DNA of 64,000 bases from Peteryoungia desertarenae (lineage in GTDB: Bacteria > Pseudomonadota > Alphaproteobacteria > Rhizobiales > Rhizobiaceae). The stretch covers positions 3,378,501-3,442,500 of the forward strand of contig NZ_CP058350.1 of NCBI RefSeq assembly GCF_005860795.2. Reading direction: 5' to 3'. Shown here piece by piece: positions 1 through 7,601 of the stretch. The stretch's first letter is position 1; each line of letters starts with the position of its first letter. The notes below the pieces were generated by a model that did no database searches, had not been told where the DNA came from, and saw only the letters and a program-made list of their open reading frames with translations. The position numbers were made by a program, and so were the translations under genes.

Positions 1-186
1 GTGCCGGGCGTCGCCGAGACAGTCAACATGCGCCACATCAAGCACCATTATTACCGCAGCCATCTGATGATCAATCCGACAGGCATCGTCCCCGTCGGCC
101 CTGAGCTTGATCTCGATCGTCCCCATGGCCGTGAAAACCTGCACACAAATCTCACCAATGATGGGAAACGGGCTGCGTACCGCTGA
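1..186 (+). CDS. Glutathionyl-hydroquinone reductase, C-terminal end (partial)
   Basis: The frame is open from the first base and ends with TGA at 184-186, so only the last 61 codons are in the window. The peptide (GVAETVNMRHIKHHYY, then INPTGIVPVGP and a PHGRE tail) matches, from memory, the C-terminus of the YqjG/ECM4 family of omega/xi-class glutathione transferases, cytosolic enzymes that reduce glutathionylated hydroquinones. The N-terminal catalytic Cys region lies outside, so activity cannot be judged. The 3' end overlaps the convergent NUDIX gene by 35 bp. Confidence 0.75.
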   Translation: MPGVAETVNMRHIKHHYYRSHLMINPTGIVPVGPELDLDRPHGRENLHTNLTNDGKRAAYR

Positions 187-640
187 TTTCGGCAAGCCGC
201 GCCCGTGTCGCGGTGGTGGTGTCTTCGGGCAGTGCATCAAGGGAAAAGAACCCCACCTCGACAATCTCTCGGTCTGGAAGACGTGGAGCGGTCTGCTCCA
301 CCGTTACCCGATAGAGCAGAACATGGTCGCGACGGCTGATCCTCGGGTTGAAGTAGAGGTGGAATAGCTGCGGCGCCTCGGCCATGACGAGATGCCCCTC
401 CTCGCGCAATTCCTTCACCAGCGCGTCAAGTGCCGTCTCGCCGCGCTCCACACCACCACCCGGCAGATGCCAGCCCGGCACATAGCTGTGGCGGACGAGA
501 AACACGCGGCCGTCGCGATCAAAGCATGCCGCGCGCACACCAAGCGTCATCCCACGGGAAATGGCGAAATAGACATGCAGCAGGCGCACCAGAAATCGCG
601 TCCCCCATCGGAACTCGCTCAGCCCGTCGCCTGTTGTCAT
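152..640 (-). CDS. NUDIX hydrolase
   Basis: A 162-residue cytosolic protein with a NUDIX fold, which usually hydrolyses nucleoside diphosphates linked to another group. The box GX5EX7(K)EUXEE is visible at about residues 61-82 (GGVERGETALDALVKELREE), with the usual Arg as Lys and the late Gly as His. The preceding RVFLVRHSYVPGWHLPGGG strand is typical. I chose ATG at 640, which follows a GAGGGG/AAGGA stretch; a longer frame would need a TTG at 658. The substrate is not predictable. It is convergent with the upstream reductase and divergent from the phosphoesterase, with only 41 bp between the two starts. Confidence 0.85.
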   Translation of the reverse strand: MTTGDGLSEFRWGTRFLVRLLHVYFAISRGMTLGVRAACFDRDGRVFLVRHSYVPGWHLPGGGVERGETALDALVKELREEGHLVMAEAPQLFHLYFNPRISRRDHVLLYRVTVEQTAPRLPDREIVEVGFFSLDALPEDTTTATRARLAEISGTQPVSHHW

Positions 641-681
641 TTTCCTTGCCCCTCGCAATTGCCATCTTTAAGAGTGGCCGC

Positions 682-1593
682 ATGTTTAAGCTGGCACACA
701 TATCCGACATCCATCTAGGACCGCTTCCGGCGCTGACTGTGCGGGAGCTGGCTTCCAAACGGATCACCGGCTATCTGAACTGGCACCGCAACCGGCGCAA
801 GCATCTTTTCCCCCATGCCCTTGACATGGTTCTCGATGCGCTGAAGGCCGAGGCACCGGATCATCTTGCGATTACAGGTGATCTCGTCAATCTTGCGACC
901 AATGTTGAAATCCACAAGGTCACCGACTGGCTGGCGGAAGCTGGCGCTCCGCTCGATACATCAGTGGTCCCCGGCAACCACGACGCCTATGTGCCCGGGG
1001 CCCATGATCGGGTGGTCGAAGCATGGTACGATTATATGCGTGGAGATGATGATCCGCTCATCTGGCATGCCGATCACAAGCTCTTCCCCTATATCCGCCG
1101 TCGCGGACCGGTTGCCCTGATTGGTTGCTCGACATCGATAGCCACGCCACCCTTCTCGGCCTCGGGCTATTTCAGCGCCCGCCAGGCTCGCGAAACCGCC
1201 AATCTCCTCAAGGCCGCCGGCGAGGAAGGTCTCTTTCGGGTCGTGATGATCCACCATCCGCCGATCCGTGGCGCTGCTTCCCGCCACAAGCGGATGATCG
1301 GGATTCGCCGCTTTGCCGGCGCCATTCGCACCGGCGGCGCCGAACTGGTGCTGCATGGCCATACCCATCTCAACACGCTCTACTGGCTCACTCATAAGCA
1401 GAGAAAAGTTCCTGTCGTTGGAATATCCTCGGCAAGCCAGGGTCCGGGCGGCAAGAAACCGGCAGCGGGCTACAATCTCTTCTCAATCGAAGGAGAGGCC
1501 GGGAACTGGCAGGTCGACTGGAAGCGCTTTATCGTCAAAAGTGAAGATGAACCGCTGGCACTTGACCATCAGGAAAGGCTGTTTGGCGCCTGA
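682..1593 (+). CDS. Metallophosphoesterase (calcineurin-like)
   Basis: A 303-residue phosphoesterase with the full metal-site motif set in order: HISDIHLG at the N-terminus, ITGDLVN, VPGNHDAY, MIHHPP and LHGHTHLNT. These residues bind a di-metal centre that hydrolyses phosphomono- or diesters. The open frame extends back to 430, but that part lies antisense to the NUDIX gene and has no family similarity, so ATG at 682 is preferred (MFKLAHISD is a typical beginning). Family members act on cyclic nucleotides, phospholipid head groups or nucleic acids; substrate is unknown here. No signal peptide is visible. Confidence 0.85.
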   Translation: MFKLAHISDIHLGPLPALTVRELASKRITGYLNWHRNRRKHLFPHALDMVLDALKAEAPDHLAITGDLVNLATNVEIHKVTDWLAEAGAPLDTSVVPGNHDAYVPGAHDRVVEAWYDYMRGDDDPLIWHADHKLFPYIRRRGPVALIGCSTSIATPPFSASGYFSARQARETANLLKAAGEEGLFRVVMIHHPPIRGAASRHKRMIGIRRFAGAIRTGGAELVLHGHTHLNTLYWLTHKQRKVPVVGISSASQGPGGKKPAAGYNLFSIEGEAGNWQVDWKRFIVKSEDEPLALDHQERLFGA

Positions 1594-1617
1594 TAAGCCC
1601 CCTCTCCGCGTTTACCT

Positions 1618-2394
1618 TTAAGCCCTCAGCAGATTGGCATTGATTGCGGAAAGAACAGCAGCCGGCGCCTCATCAATCAGCATGTGACCAACACCCGCGA
1701 TCTTGGTGAGCGTCACCTGTACAGGAAGCTGATCCGCCTGTGTCACCGGCAGGATCATGTCTTCGAGACCCCAGACAAGCCGAATGGGCATGGCGAGATC
1801 GATGAACATCGAAAGCGGCAAAGCCCCTTGCACCACCTTGCCATCCTTCTCACTGAGAAAGGATTTGAGGATATGCTGCAACGACGACAAGGCATCCGGC
1901 GACTGGCGCATATCGGCCATGGCCGCCAGCGCAGCATCAGGCACAGAGCCATTGAAACCACACAAGGGCTCGATGGCAATTCGCAATTCCTCGACGGTCT
2001 TCGCTTCCGCAAAGCGTTTCAACGCACGGTGATTGATCGCGGGGCCAAAACCGCCCGGCGCCAGCATGGTAAGCGAGGCAACACGCTCTGGCGCGCGGAT
2101 GGCAAGCAGTGCTGCAATGGCGCCGCCCATGGAATGCCCGACCACGTGGCAGCGCTCGACGCCGCGCTGATCGAGATCGGCCAGGATCGCCTTTGCCATA
2201 TCCCCGGCATGACCGGCACCAGCCGCACCCAGCGAGCGCCCATGGCCTGGAAGGTCATAGGCGATGATGGGCTGGCGACGATCCAGCCCCTCTATGATCG
2301 GCGCCCAGAGTTCTGCGACACCGCCAAACCCATGCAACATGACCAGGGGCGGCGCCGCCGAGGGCACATCCCGGACCTCGGCAAACAATGCCAT
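1618..2394 (-). CDS. Alpha/beta-fold hydrolase
   Basis: A 258-residue single-domain alpha/beta hydrolase. The oxyanion-hole motif LHGFGG lies near residue 20, the nucleophile elbow GHSMGG near residue 91, and GVGHMLIDEAP near the C-terminus supplies the catalytic His. The acidic residue is probably in WGLEDMILP. Its ATG lies only 3 bp past the leuA stop, with AAGGG overlapping the leuA end, so it is probably translated from the leuA message. No link to leucine synthesis is evident from the sequence. An esterase or a C-C hydrolase are both possible. Confidence 0.8.
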   Translation of the reverse strand: MALFAEVRDVPSAAPPLVMLHGFGGVAELWAPIIEGLDRRQPIIAYDLPGHGRSLGAAGAGHAGDMAKAILADLDQRGVERCHVVGHSMGGAIAALLAIRAPERVASLTMLAPGGFGPAINHRALKRFAEAKTVEELRIAIEPLCGFNGSVPDAALAAMADMRQSPDALSSLQHILKSFLSEKDGKVVQGALPLSMFIDLAMPIRLVWGLEDMILPVTQADQLPVQVTLTKIAGVGHMLIDEAPAAVLSAINANLLRA

Positions 2395-2397
2395 CCT

Positions 2398-4110
2398 TCA
2401 GCCCTTGTTGTCTTCGGTGAGCACGCGGTTGGCAGCCGAAACAATGGCTTCCAGCGAGGCGGTCACGATGTTGGTGTTGATGCCGACGCCAAAGAGCTTG
2501 CCGCCTTTGTGCGCCATCTCGACATAAGCAATCGCCGCTGCGTTCGAACCATGCTGGAGCGAATGCTCGGAGTAATCCTGCACCGAGAGGTCGATCCCGA
2601 GATAGGTCGAGAGGGCATTGACGAAACCGTCGATCGGTCCCGTTCCCTTGCCTTCGATCCGCTTCGTCTCGCCATTGTCGGTAATCTCAGCCGCAACGAT
2701 CCGGATGCCCTTCTTTTCGGTGTCCGGATAGGTGTGGTGGTCGACGAATTTGATGCGGGCATCTGGCTGCTCGACATAACGCTCGATGAACCGCTCATAA
2801 ATCTTCTTCGACGGTAGCTCCTTGCCCTCTTCGTCGGTGATCCGCTGGATATCCTCGCGGAACTCGACCTGCAGGTTGCGCGGCAGGTTTATGCCGTAAT
2901 CCGCCTGCAGGATATAGGCGATGCCGCCTTTGCCCGACTGCGAGTTGATGCGAATGATCGCCTCATAGGTGCGACCCACGTCCTGCGGGTCGATCGGCAG
3001 GTAGGGCACTTCCCAGACGGGCGAATTGGCCTTTTTAATCGCCTTCATGCCCTTGTTGATCGCATCCTGGTGCGAGCCGGAGAAGGCCGTATAGACCAGT
3101 TCGCCGACGTAAGGGTGACGCTCGGGAATGACCATCTCGTTGGAGTATTCGTAGACCGCCTTGATCCGCTCGATATCGGAACAATCCAGTTTGGGATCAA
3201 CACCTTGCGTATACATGTTGAGAGCCAGCGTCACGATGTCGACATTGCCGGTGCGCTCGCCATTGCCAAACAGCGTGCCTTCGACGCGGTCGGCTCCTGC
3301 CATCAGGCCGAGCTCGGTGGCAGCAATGCCCGTACCCCGGTCATTGTGTGGATGGAGCGACACGATGACATTCTCGCGGTTGTCGATATTGCGGCACATC
3401 CATTCGATCTGGTCGGCATAGATGTTCGGCGTTGCCATTTCGACAGTGGATGGCAGGTTCAGGATCAGCTTGTTGTCCGCCGTCGGCTTCACTTCGGCAA
3501 TCACGGCATTGCAGATCTCCAGCGCCACTTCCAGCTCGGTGCCGGTAAAGCTTTCCGGCGAATACTCAAAACGATATCCACCACCGGCCTTTGCCGCCAT
3601 GTCCATGATCATCTTCGCCGCATCAACCGCGATCTGCTTGATGCCCGCAACATCCTTGCCGAACACCACGCGGCGCTGCAGCTCCGATGTCGAATTGTAG
3701 AAATGGATGATCGGCTTGATTGCCCCATCGAGCGATTCAAAGGTCCGCGTGATCAGTTCCGGCCGGCATTGCACCAGCACCTGCAACGATACGTCAGCAG
3801 GCACACCGCCCTCTTCCACGCACCAGCGGGCAAAGTCGAAGTCGGTCTGTGAGGCCGACGGAAAGCCGATCTCGATTTCCTTGAAGCCCATGTCGAGCAA
3901 CAACTGGAACATACGGGCCTTGCGGTCATGGCCCATCGGGTTGACCAGCGACTGGTTGCCGTCGCGCAAGTCGACCGAGCACCAGATCGGCGGCTTGTCG
4001 ATCACCTTCGAAGGCCAGGTGCGGTCGGCGATGTCGATCTGCGGGTAAGGGCGATACTTCTGAGAAGCATCCGGCATACCCTGCTTTACGGAATGGGATT
4101 TCATGATCAT
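2398..4110 (-). CDS. leuA: 2-isopropylmalate synthase
   Basis: The first committed enzyme of leucine synthesis: it condenses acetyl-CoA with 2-oxoisovalerate in the cytosol. The 570-residue protein is the long form (LeuA type 2). SVDLRDGNQS near residue 46 holds the catalytic Arg and metal Asp, SLHPHNDRG holds the HxH metal ligands, and FGNGERTGNVD is the family signature. The C-terminal 130 or so residues are the LeuA regulatory domain that binds leucine. Either ATG at 4110 or the one at 4104 could be the start. Upstream lie a leucine-codon leader peptide and a hairpin, suggesting attenuation. An alpha/beta hydrolase follows after 3 bp. Confidence 0.95.
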   Translation of the reverse strand: MIMKSHSVKQGMPDASQKYRPYPQIDIADRTWPSKVIDKPPIWCSVDLRDGNQSLVNPMGHDRKARMFQLLLDMGFKEIEIGFPSASQTDFDFARWCVEEGGVPADVSLQVLVQCRPELITRTFESLDGAIKPIIHFYNSTSELQRRVVFGKDVAGIKQIAVDAAKMIMDMAAKAGGGYRFEYSPESFTGTELEVALEICNAVIAEVKPTADNKLILNLPSTVEMATPNIYADQIEWMCRNIDNRENVIVSLHPHNDRGTGIAATELGLMAGADRVEGTLFGNGERTGNVDIVTLALNMYTQGVDPKLDCSDIERIKAVYEYSNEMVIPERHPYVGELVYTAFSGSHQDAINKGMKAIKKANSPVWEVPYLPIDPQDVGRTYEAIIRINSQSGKGGIAYILQADYGINLPRNLQVEFREDIQRITDEEGKELPSKKIYERFIERYVEQPDARIKFVDHHTYPDTEKKGIRIVAAEITDNGETKRIEGKGTGPIDGFVNALSTYLGIDLSVQDYSEHSLQHGSNAAAIAYVEMAHKGGKLFGVGINTNIVTASLEAIVSAANRVLTEDNKG

Positions 4111-4225
4111 TGCTGTGTCTCGTCTCGTCCCCGCATCATGTCCGGCTCTTAGCGCAAACTGCAGCCATTGGCGACGGAAAATGCGGACCCCTTCTGGGCT
4201 TCAAATTCAGGATTGGGATTTGTGT

Positions 4226-4270
4226 GAGGAGCAATCGCCTAACGGCTGACCCGGCCGCCGGGCGCTCCTC
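4226..4270 (-). promoter_or_regulatory. Putative leuA attenuator hairpins
   Basis: Between the leader peptide and leuA, GAGGAGC (from 4270 down to 4264, overlapping the leader stop) pairs with GCTCCTC (4232 to 4226), enclosing a nested stem CCCGG-CGG-CCGGG at 4262-4250. CCGGGTC also occurs twice, at 4281-4275 and 4254-4248, so the inner CCCGG could pair alternatively with either copy. That is the architecture of an attenuator, although no long U-run follows the stem directly. Confidence 0.5.
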
Positions 4271-4394
4271 AACGGACCCGGCAACCGCGGATAAGGCCGA
4301 GAAGAAGAAGCGAGTTTGGCACCGACGCGACAAAGCCGGCCGCAGAGCGGGCCGTCATTTCAGTCACAGCACTGGTCGAGCCGTTGGTCTTCAT
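4269..4394 (-). CDS. Leucine leader peptide upstream of leuA
   Basis: A 41-codon frame ends 158 bp before leuA. Codons 29-34 read Leu-Leu-Leu-Leu-Gly-Leu (CTT CTT CTT CTC GGC CTT at 4310-4293), followed by IRGCRVR and TGA. A second in-frame ATG at 4358 would give a 29-residue peptide; neither start has an obvious Shine-Dalgarno sequence. A run of the regulated amino acid just before a hairpin is the hallmark of ribosome-mediated attenuation, known for leucine genes in proteobacteria. The position, the run and the stop inside the hairpin all fit; expression is inferred. Confidence 0.6.
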   Translation of the reverse strand: MKTNGSTSAVTEMTARSAAGFVASVPNSLLLLGLIRGCRVR

Positions 4395-4436
4395 GGGCAT
4401 GAGTGATAGCGCGGTCACTTCCATCGCGCAAGGGTG

Positions 4437-4676
4437 TTATTTTGGCCAGGGAGCGTCCTTCAGCTTCTCGCCAATCCATGCGGCGACTAGGGCTTCCCGG
4501 GTCACACCTAACCGAGCGGCTTCCTCGTCCAGCTGCCGCAATTGGAGAGCTGAAAGATGCAAGGTAGTCTCGATCTGTTCGTTGGGACGCCAAGCATTCC
4601 CCCAATCGAGATACTCGCTTATATCCTCCCCATCATCGAATTTCTTATCGAATTCGGCTGCGGTTATAGTCTTCAT
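4437..4676 (-). CDS. brnA: BrnA-family antitoxin
   Basis: A 79-residue protein starting MKTITAAEFDKKFDDGEDISEY, with a predicted ribbon-helix-helix C-terminal half (TTLHLSALQLRQLDEEAARLG). BrnA proteins bind the BrnT toxin through the N-terminus and DNA through the RHH fold, and repress their own operon. The frame could extend to 4697, but ATG at 4676 lies inside the toxin end, giving a 32-bp overlap typical of translationally coupled toxin-antitoxin pairs. Assignment rests on the size, the fold and the toxin neighbour. Confidence 0.75.
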   Translation of the reverse strand: MKTITAAEFDKKFDDGEDISEYLDWGNAWRPNEQIETTLHLSALQLRQLDEEAARLGVTREALVAAWIGEKLKDAPWPK

Positions 4677-4926
4677 AACGTTCTTTCTCCATGGCACGCG
4701 CCCGCCTGACAGAAATCAGTCGGACCGTTTCGCCGCGCAGGACGTAGACGGCGACCCACAAAAGACCGTCCATCTCTGCAATAAGTGCGTATCGCTGCTC
4801 GCCAACATATTTGGCTGGAACTATTAACCTGAGTTTATCCAGCCAAAGAGCCTGAGCCTCGACAAAATCGACGTCATGTTTATCCTTGTTGCTGGCGCTT
4901 TTGCCGGGATCAAACTCAAAGTCCAT
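4645..4926 (-). CDS. brnT: BrnT-family ribonuclease toxin
   Basis: A 93-residue RelE-fold toxin of the BrnT family. It begins MDFEFDPGKSASNKDKHDVDF, the typical entry with the Asn-x-x-Lys-His helix, and ends with VRLISVRRARAMEKERYEDY, where the SVRRA..E...Y block carries the residues implicated in RNA cleavage by BrnT. Upon release from BrnA such toxins cut mRNA and stop translation. Toxin precedes antitoxin in the operon, as is usual for BrnTA. No disabling mutation is visible. Confidence 0.8.
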   Translation of the reverse strand: MDFEFDPGKSASNKDKHDVDFVEAQALWLDKLRLIVPAKYVGEQRYALIAEMDGLLWVAVYVLRGETVRLISVRRARAMEKERYEDYNRSRIR

Positions 4927-4964
4927 ACATCACTGTAGCACAAGCAAGGCAGGGCTTCCAGTTT

Positions 4965-6155
4965 TCAACCCTTCCGTGCAACCTTCACCAGCCCCAGCAT
5001 CGCCACGCCGGCAATCAGCCCCCAGAAAGCGCCCGCAATACCGAGGATGGAGATGCCGGACGCGGTGACGAGGAAGGTGACGGCTGCCGCCTCCCGCGTT
5101 TCGGTATCCTTGAAAGCCGCAACCGCAGAGCCGGAAAAGGCCCCGATCAGCGCCAGCCCCGCCACCGCCTGGATGAGGATCGGCGGCGCGAGCGACACGA
5201 AACCGGTAACGGCACCGGCGGACAGGCCGAGCAGGATATAGCCGATCCCGCCAATGATCGCCGCCCAGTAGCGCCGCTTCGGATCGGGATGGGCATCCTC
5301 GCCGGCACACATCGCCGCCGTGATCGCCGCCAGATTGACCGCCTGCCCGCCAAACGGCGTCGCGAGAAAGGTGAAGACACCGGTCGTGGCAAAGAGCGGC
5401 CCCGGATTGGGCTCGTATTTGTTGACCTTGAGGATCGCGATGCCGGGAATGTTCTGCGAGGCCATGGTGACGATGAAGAGCGGCAGCGCAATGGAGACGA
5501 GCGCCGGCAGCGTGAAGACCGGCGTCACCAGCTCGACCGGCGGCGCCAGCGACTTTGCCCAGCTCGCCATCGCGCCATCCGGCAGGTCGACACCGAAGAT
5601 GATCACGACGACGAAGGTCAGGAGTGCCGCCGGCACGGCATAAAGCCGCTTGAAGGTCGCAACCACCGCCCAGACTAAAAGGATCGGCAGCCCCAGCATC
5701 GGATCGAAGGCGACCGCCTGGAAAGGCGCAAAACAGAGCGTGATGATGACGCCGGCCAGCATGGCGTTGGCAATCGGCGACGGGATCGACGCAACCGCCC
5801 GTCCGAAAGGCCGAAACAGTCCGGCCAGCACGATCAGCCCCGCACAGACGATGAAGGCCCCGACCGCCGCCGGAAAGCCCCCGACCGGCACACCCGCCGT
5901 CACCATCAGCGCCGCCCCCGGCGTAGACCAGGCAGCAGACACCGGCATCCGCGTCCACAGACTGAGCACGATGCCGCAAAGCCCCATGGCGATGGACAGC
6001 GCCATCAGCCCGGAAGCTGCCTGATAATCCGTCGCGCCCACACCTTTCAGCCCCTGCAGCACCACGGCAAAAGAACTGGCAAAGCCGACAAAGGCAATCA
6101 GCACTCCCATGAAGGCGGCCTGGGGGGAGAATTCCTTGAAGATGGAGGAGCGCAT
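4965..6155 (-). CDS. benE: BenE-family benzoate/H+ symporter-like transporter
   Basis: A 396-residue inner-membrane protein made almost entirely of hydrophobic helices (about 11-12). It resembles BenE transporters, which import benzoate with protons: PVSAAWSTPGAAL in the first third, PFGGQAVNLAAITAAMCAGEDAH in the second and the FSGSAVAAFKD loop near the C-terminus are family-like. I chose ATG at 6155 (MRSSIFKEF); the frame extends to 6242 but that part is arginine-rich and not membrane-like. No benzoate catabolic genes are in the window, so the substrate is uncertain. Confidence 0.8.
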   Translation of the reverse strand: MRSSIFKEFSPQAAFMGVLIAFVGFASSFAVVLQGLKGVGATDYQAASGLMALSIAMGLCGIVLSLWTRMPVSAAWSTPGAALMVTAGVPVGGFPAAVGAFIVCAGLIVLAGLFRPFGRAVASIPSPIANAMLAGVIITLCFAPFQAVAFDPMLGLPILLVWAVVATFKRLYAVPAALLTFVVVIIFGVDLPDGAMASWAKSLAPPVELVTPVFTLPALVSIALPLFIVTMASQNIPGIAILKVNKYEPNPGPLFATTGVFTFLATPFGGQAVNLAAITAAMCAGEDAHPDPKRRYWAAIIGGIGYILLGLSAGAVTGFVSLAPPILIQAVAGLALIGAFSGSAVAAFKDTETREAAAVTFLVTASGISILGIAGAFWGLIAGVAMLGLVKVARKG

Positions 6156-6380
6156 GATGGGACTCGGCAGTCGGGACAGGAAAATGCGAAAAACCAGCCA
6201 TCGCGCCGCAAACGGGCAAATGCAAGCCTCGTGCGGCTCCAATTGGTACGCCTGCCAAAGCCATTCCTAAAAGCTCGCCGCATCACGCCTGTCATCCAGC
6301 CGTCATCAAGATCGGGCATCCCCGGCAAAGCGGCTTGAAAACCCAAGCTAATGCTTGCCTTTTACCCCCCTTTTGCCTAT

Positions 6381-6409
6381 GGGACCCCCCGACGCATTCG
6401 GGGCGTCCC
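6381..6409 (+). promoter_or_regulatory. Stem-loop in the nspC 5' region
   Basis: GGGAC (6381-6385) pairs with GTCCC (6405-6409) and CCCCGA (6387-6392) with TCGGGG (6398-6403). This is an 11-bp stem with one C-C mismatch and a 5-nt loop, 44 nt before the probable TTG start of nspC. There is no U-run after it, so it is not a simple terminator. It may stabilise the message or sense a ligand; function is unknown. Confidence 0.5.
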
Positions 6410-6453
6410 GTTCACTTCCGCCAGATTTGGCTGGGTTCACGAAGGATAGAGCC

Positions 6454-7551
6454 TTGATCCAGACTCCCTATTATCTGATCGACAAATCGAAGCTCCTCCA
6501 GAACATGGAGAAGATCGCGACCCTGCGCGAACTCTCCGGCGCAAAGGCGCTTCTGGCGCTGAAATGTTTCGCCACCTGGTCGGTCTTCGACTTCATGCGC
6601 GACTATATGGACGGCACGACCTCCTCCTCGCTCAACGAAGTCCGCCTCGGCCATCAGCGCTTCGGCAAGGAAACCCACGCCTATTCCGTGGCCTATGCCG
6701 ATTACGAGATCGACGAAGTCGTCAGCCATGCCGACAAGATCATCTTCAACTCGATTGGCCAGCTGACCCGCTTCGAGAAGCAGTCCTCCGGCATCATCCG
6801 CGGCCTGCGCCTGAACCCCGGCGTCTCCTCCTCGAGCTTCGATCTTGCCGATCCCGCCCGCCCCTTCTCGCGGCTGGGCGAATGGGACCTGAAAAAGGTC
6901 GAGCCGATCATGGACATGATCTCCGGCTTCATGATCCACAACAACTGCGAAAACGGCGATTTCGACCTCTTCGACCGCATGCTGGGCGACATCGAACAGA
7001 AGTTCGGCCCGCTCCTGAAGAAGGCCGACTGGGTGTCGCTCGGCGGCGGCATCCATTTCACCGGCGAGAACTATCCGCTCGCAAAATTCGCGGAGCGCCT
7101 CAAGCGCTTCTCCGGCGAGTTCGGCGTCCAGGTCTATCTGGAGCCCGGCGAAGCCTCGATCACCAAGTCGACCACGCTCGAAGTCACCGTGCTCGACAAG
7201 CTTTACAACGGCAAGGATCTTGTCGTGGTGGATTCGTCCATCGAAGCGCATCTTCTCGATCTCCTGATCTACCGGGAAAGCGCAAAGGTCCACCCCAACC
7301 AGGGACCGCACCGGTACCAGGTCTGCGGCAAGTCCTGCCTTGCGGGCGATATCTTCGGCGAGTTCAATTTCGAGAAGGAATTGAACATCGGCGACCGCAT
7401 CTCGCTGCAGGACACCGCCGGCTACACGATGGTCAAGAAAAACTGGTTTAACGGCGTGCAAATGCCGGCAATCGCCATCCGCGAACTGGATGGCAGCCTC
7501 AGGACGGTCCGTGAGTTCGACTACACGGACTACGAAACAAGCCTGTCCTGA
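6454..7551 (+). CDS. nspC: Carboxy(nor)spermidine decarboxylase
   Basis: A PLP-dependent fold-III decarboxylase that removes the carboxyl group from carboxyspermidine or carboxynorspermidine, the last step of an alternative spermidine route. KALLALKCFATW near residue 20 carries the PLP lysine, LGGGIHFTGENYP the glycine loop, LEPGEAS the phosphate-binding segment, and VCGKSCLAGDIFGEF the Cys-x-x-x-Asp substrate region. The frame is open from ATG 6355, but TTG at 6454 has GAAGGA 7 nt upstream and yields the usual 365 residues starting LIQTPYYLIDK. The dehydrogenase partner follows 50 bp downstream, so the pair is probably an operon. Confidence 0.9.
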   Translation: MIQTPYYLIDKSKLLQNMEKIATLRELSGAKALLALKCFATWSVFDFMRDYMDGTTSSSLNEVRLGHQRFGKETHAYSVAYADYEIDEVVSHADKIIFNSIGQLTRFEKQSSGIIRGLRLNPGVSSSSFDLADPARPFSRLGEWDLKKVEPIMDMISGFMIHNNCENGDFDLFDRMLGDIEQKFGPLLKKADWVSLGGGIHFTGENYPLAKFAERLKRFSGEFGVQVYLEPGEASITKSTTLEVTVLDKLYNGKDLVVVDSSIEAHLLDLLIYRESAKVHPNQGPHRYQVCGKSCLAGDIFGEFNFEKELNIGDRISLQDTAGYTMVKKNWFNGVQMPAIAIRELDGSLRTVREFDYTDYETSLS

Positions 7552-7601
7552 ACTCCCTCAGGATGAGGTTCTGACGATTGGACATAGGAGTTGGTCCCAT
7601 T

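Noticed and set aside
430..681. N-terminal extension of the metallophosphoesterase
   Set aside because: It is antisense to the NUDIX gene and its composition (His/Arg/Pro) does not resemble the family.
5047..6024. Several long frames antisense to benE
   Set aside because: High G+C creates long shadow frames; the membrane-helix pattern supports only the minus-strand reading.
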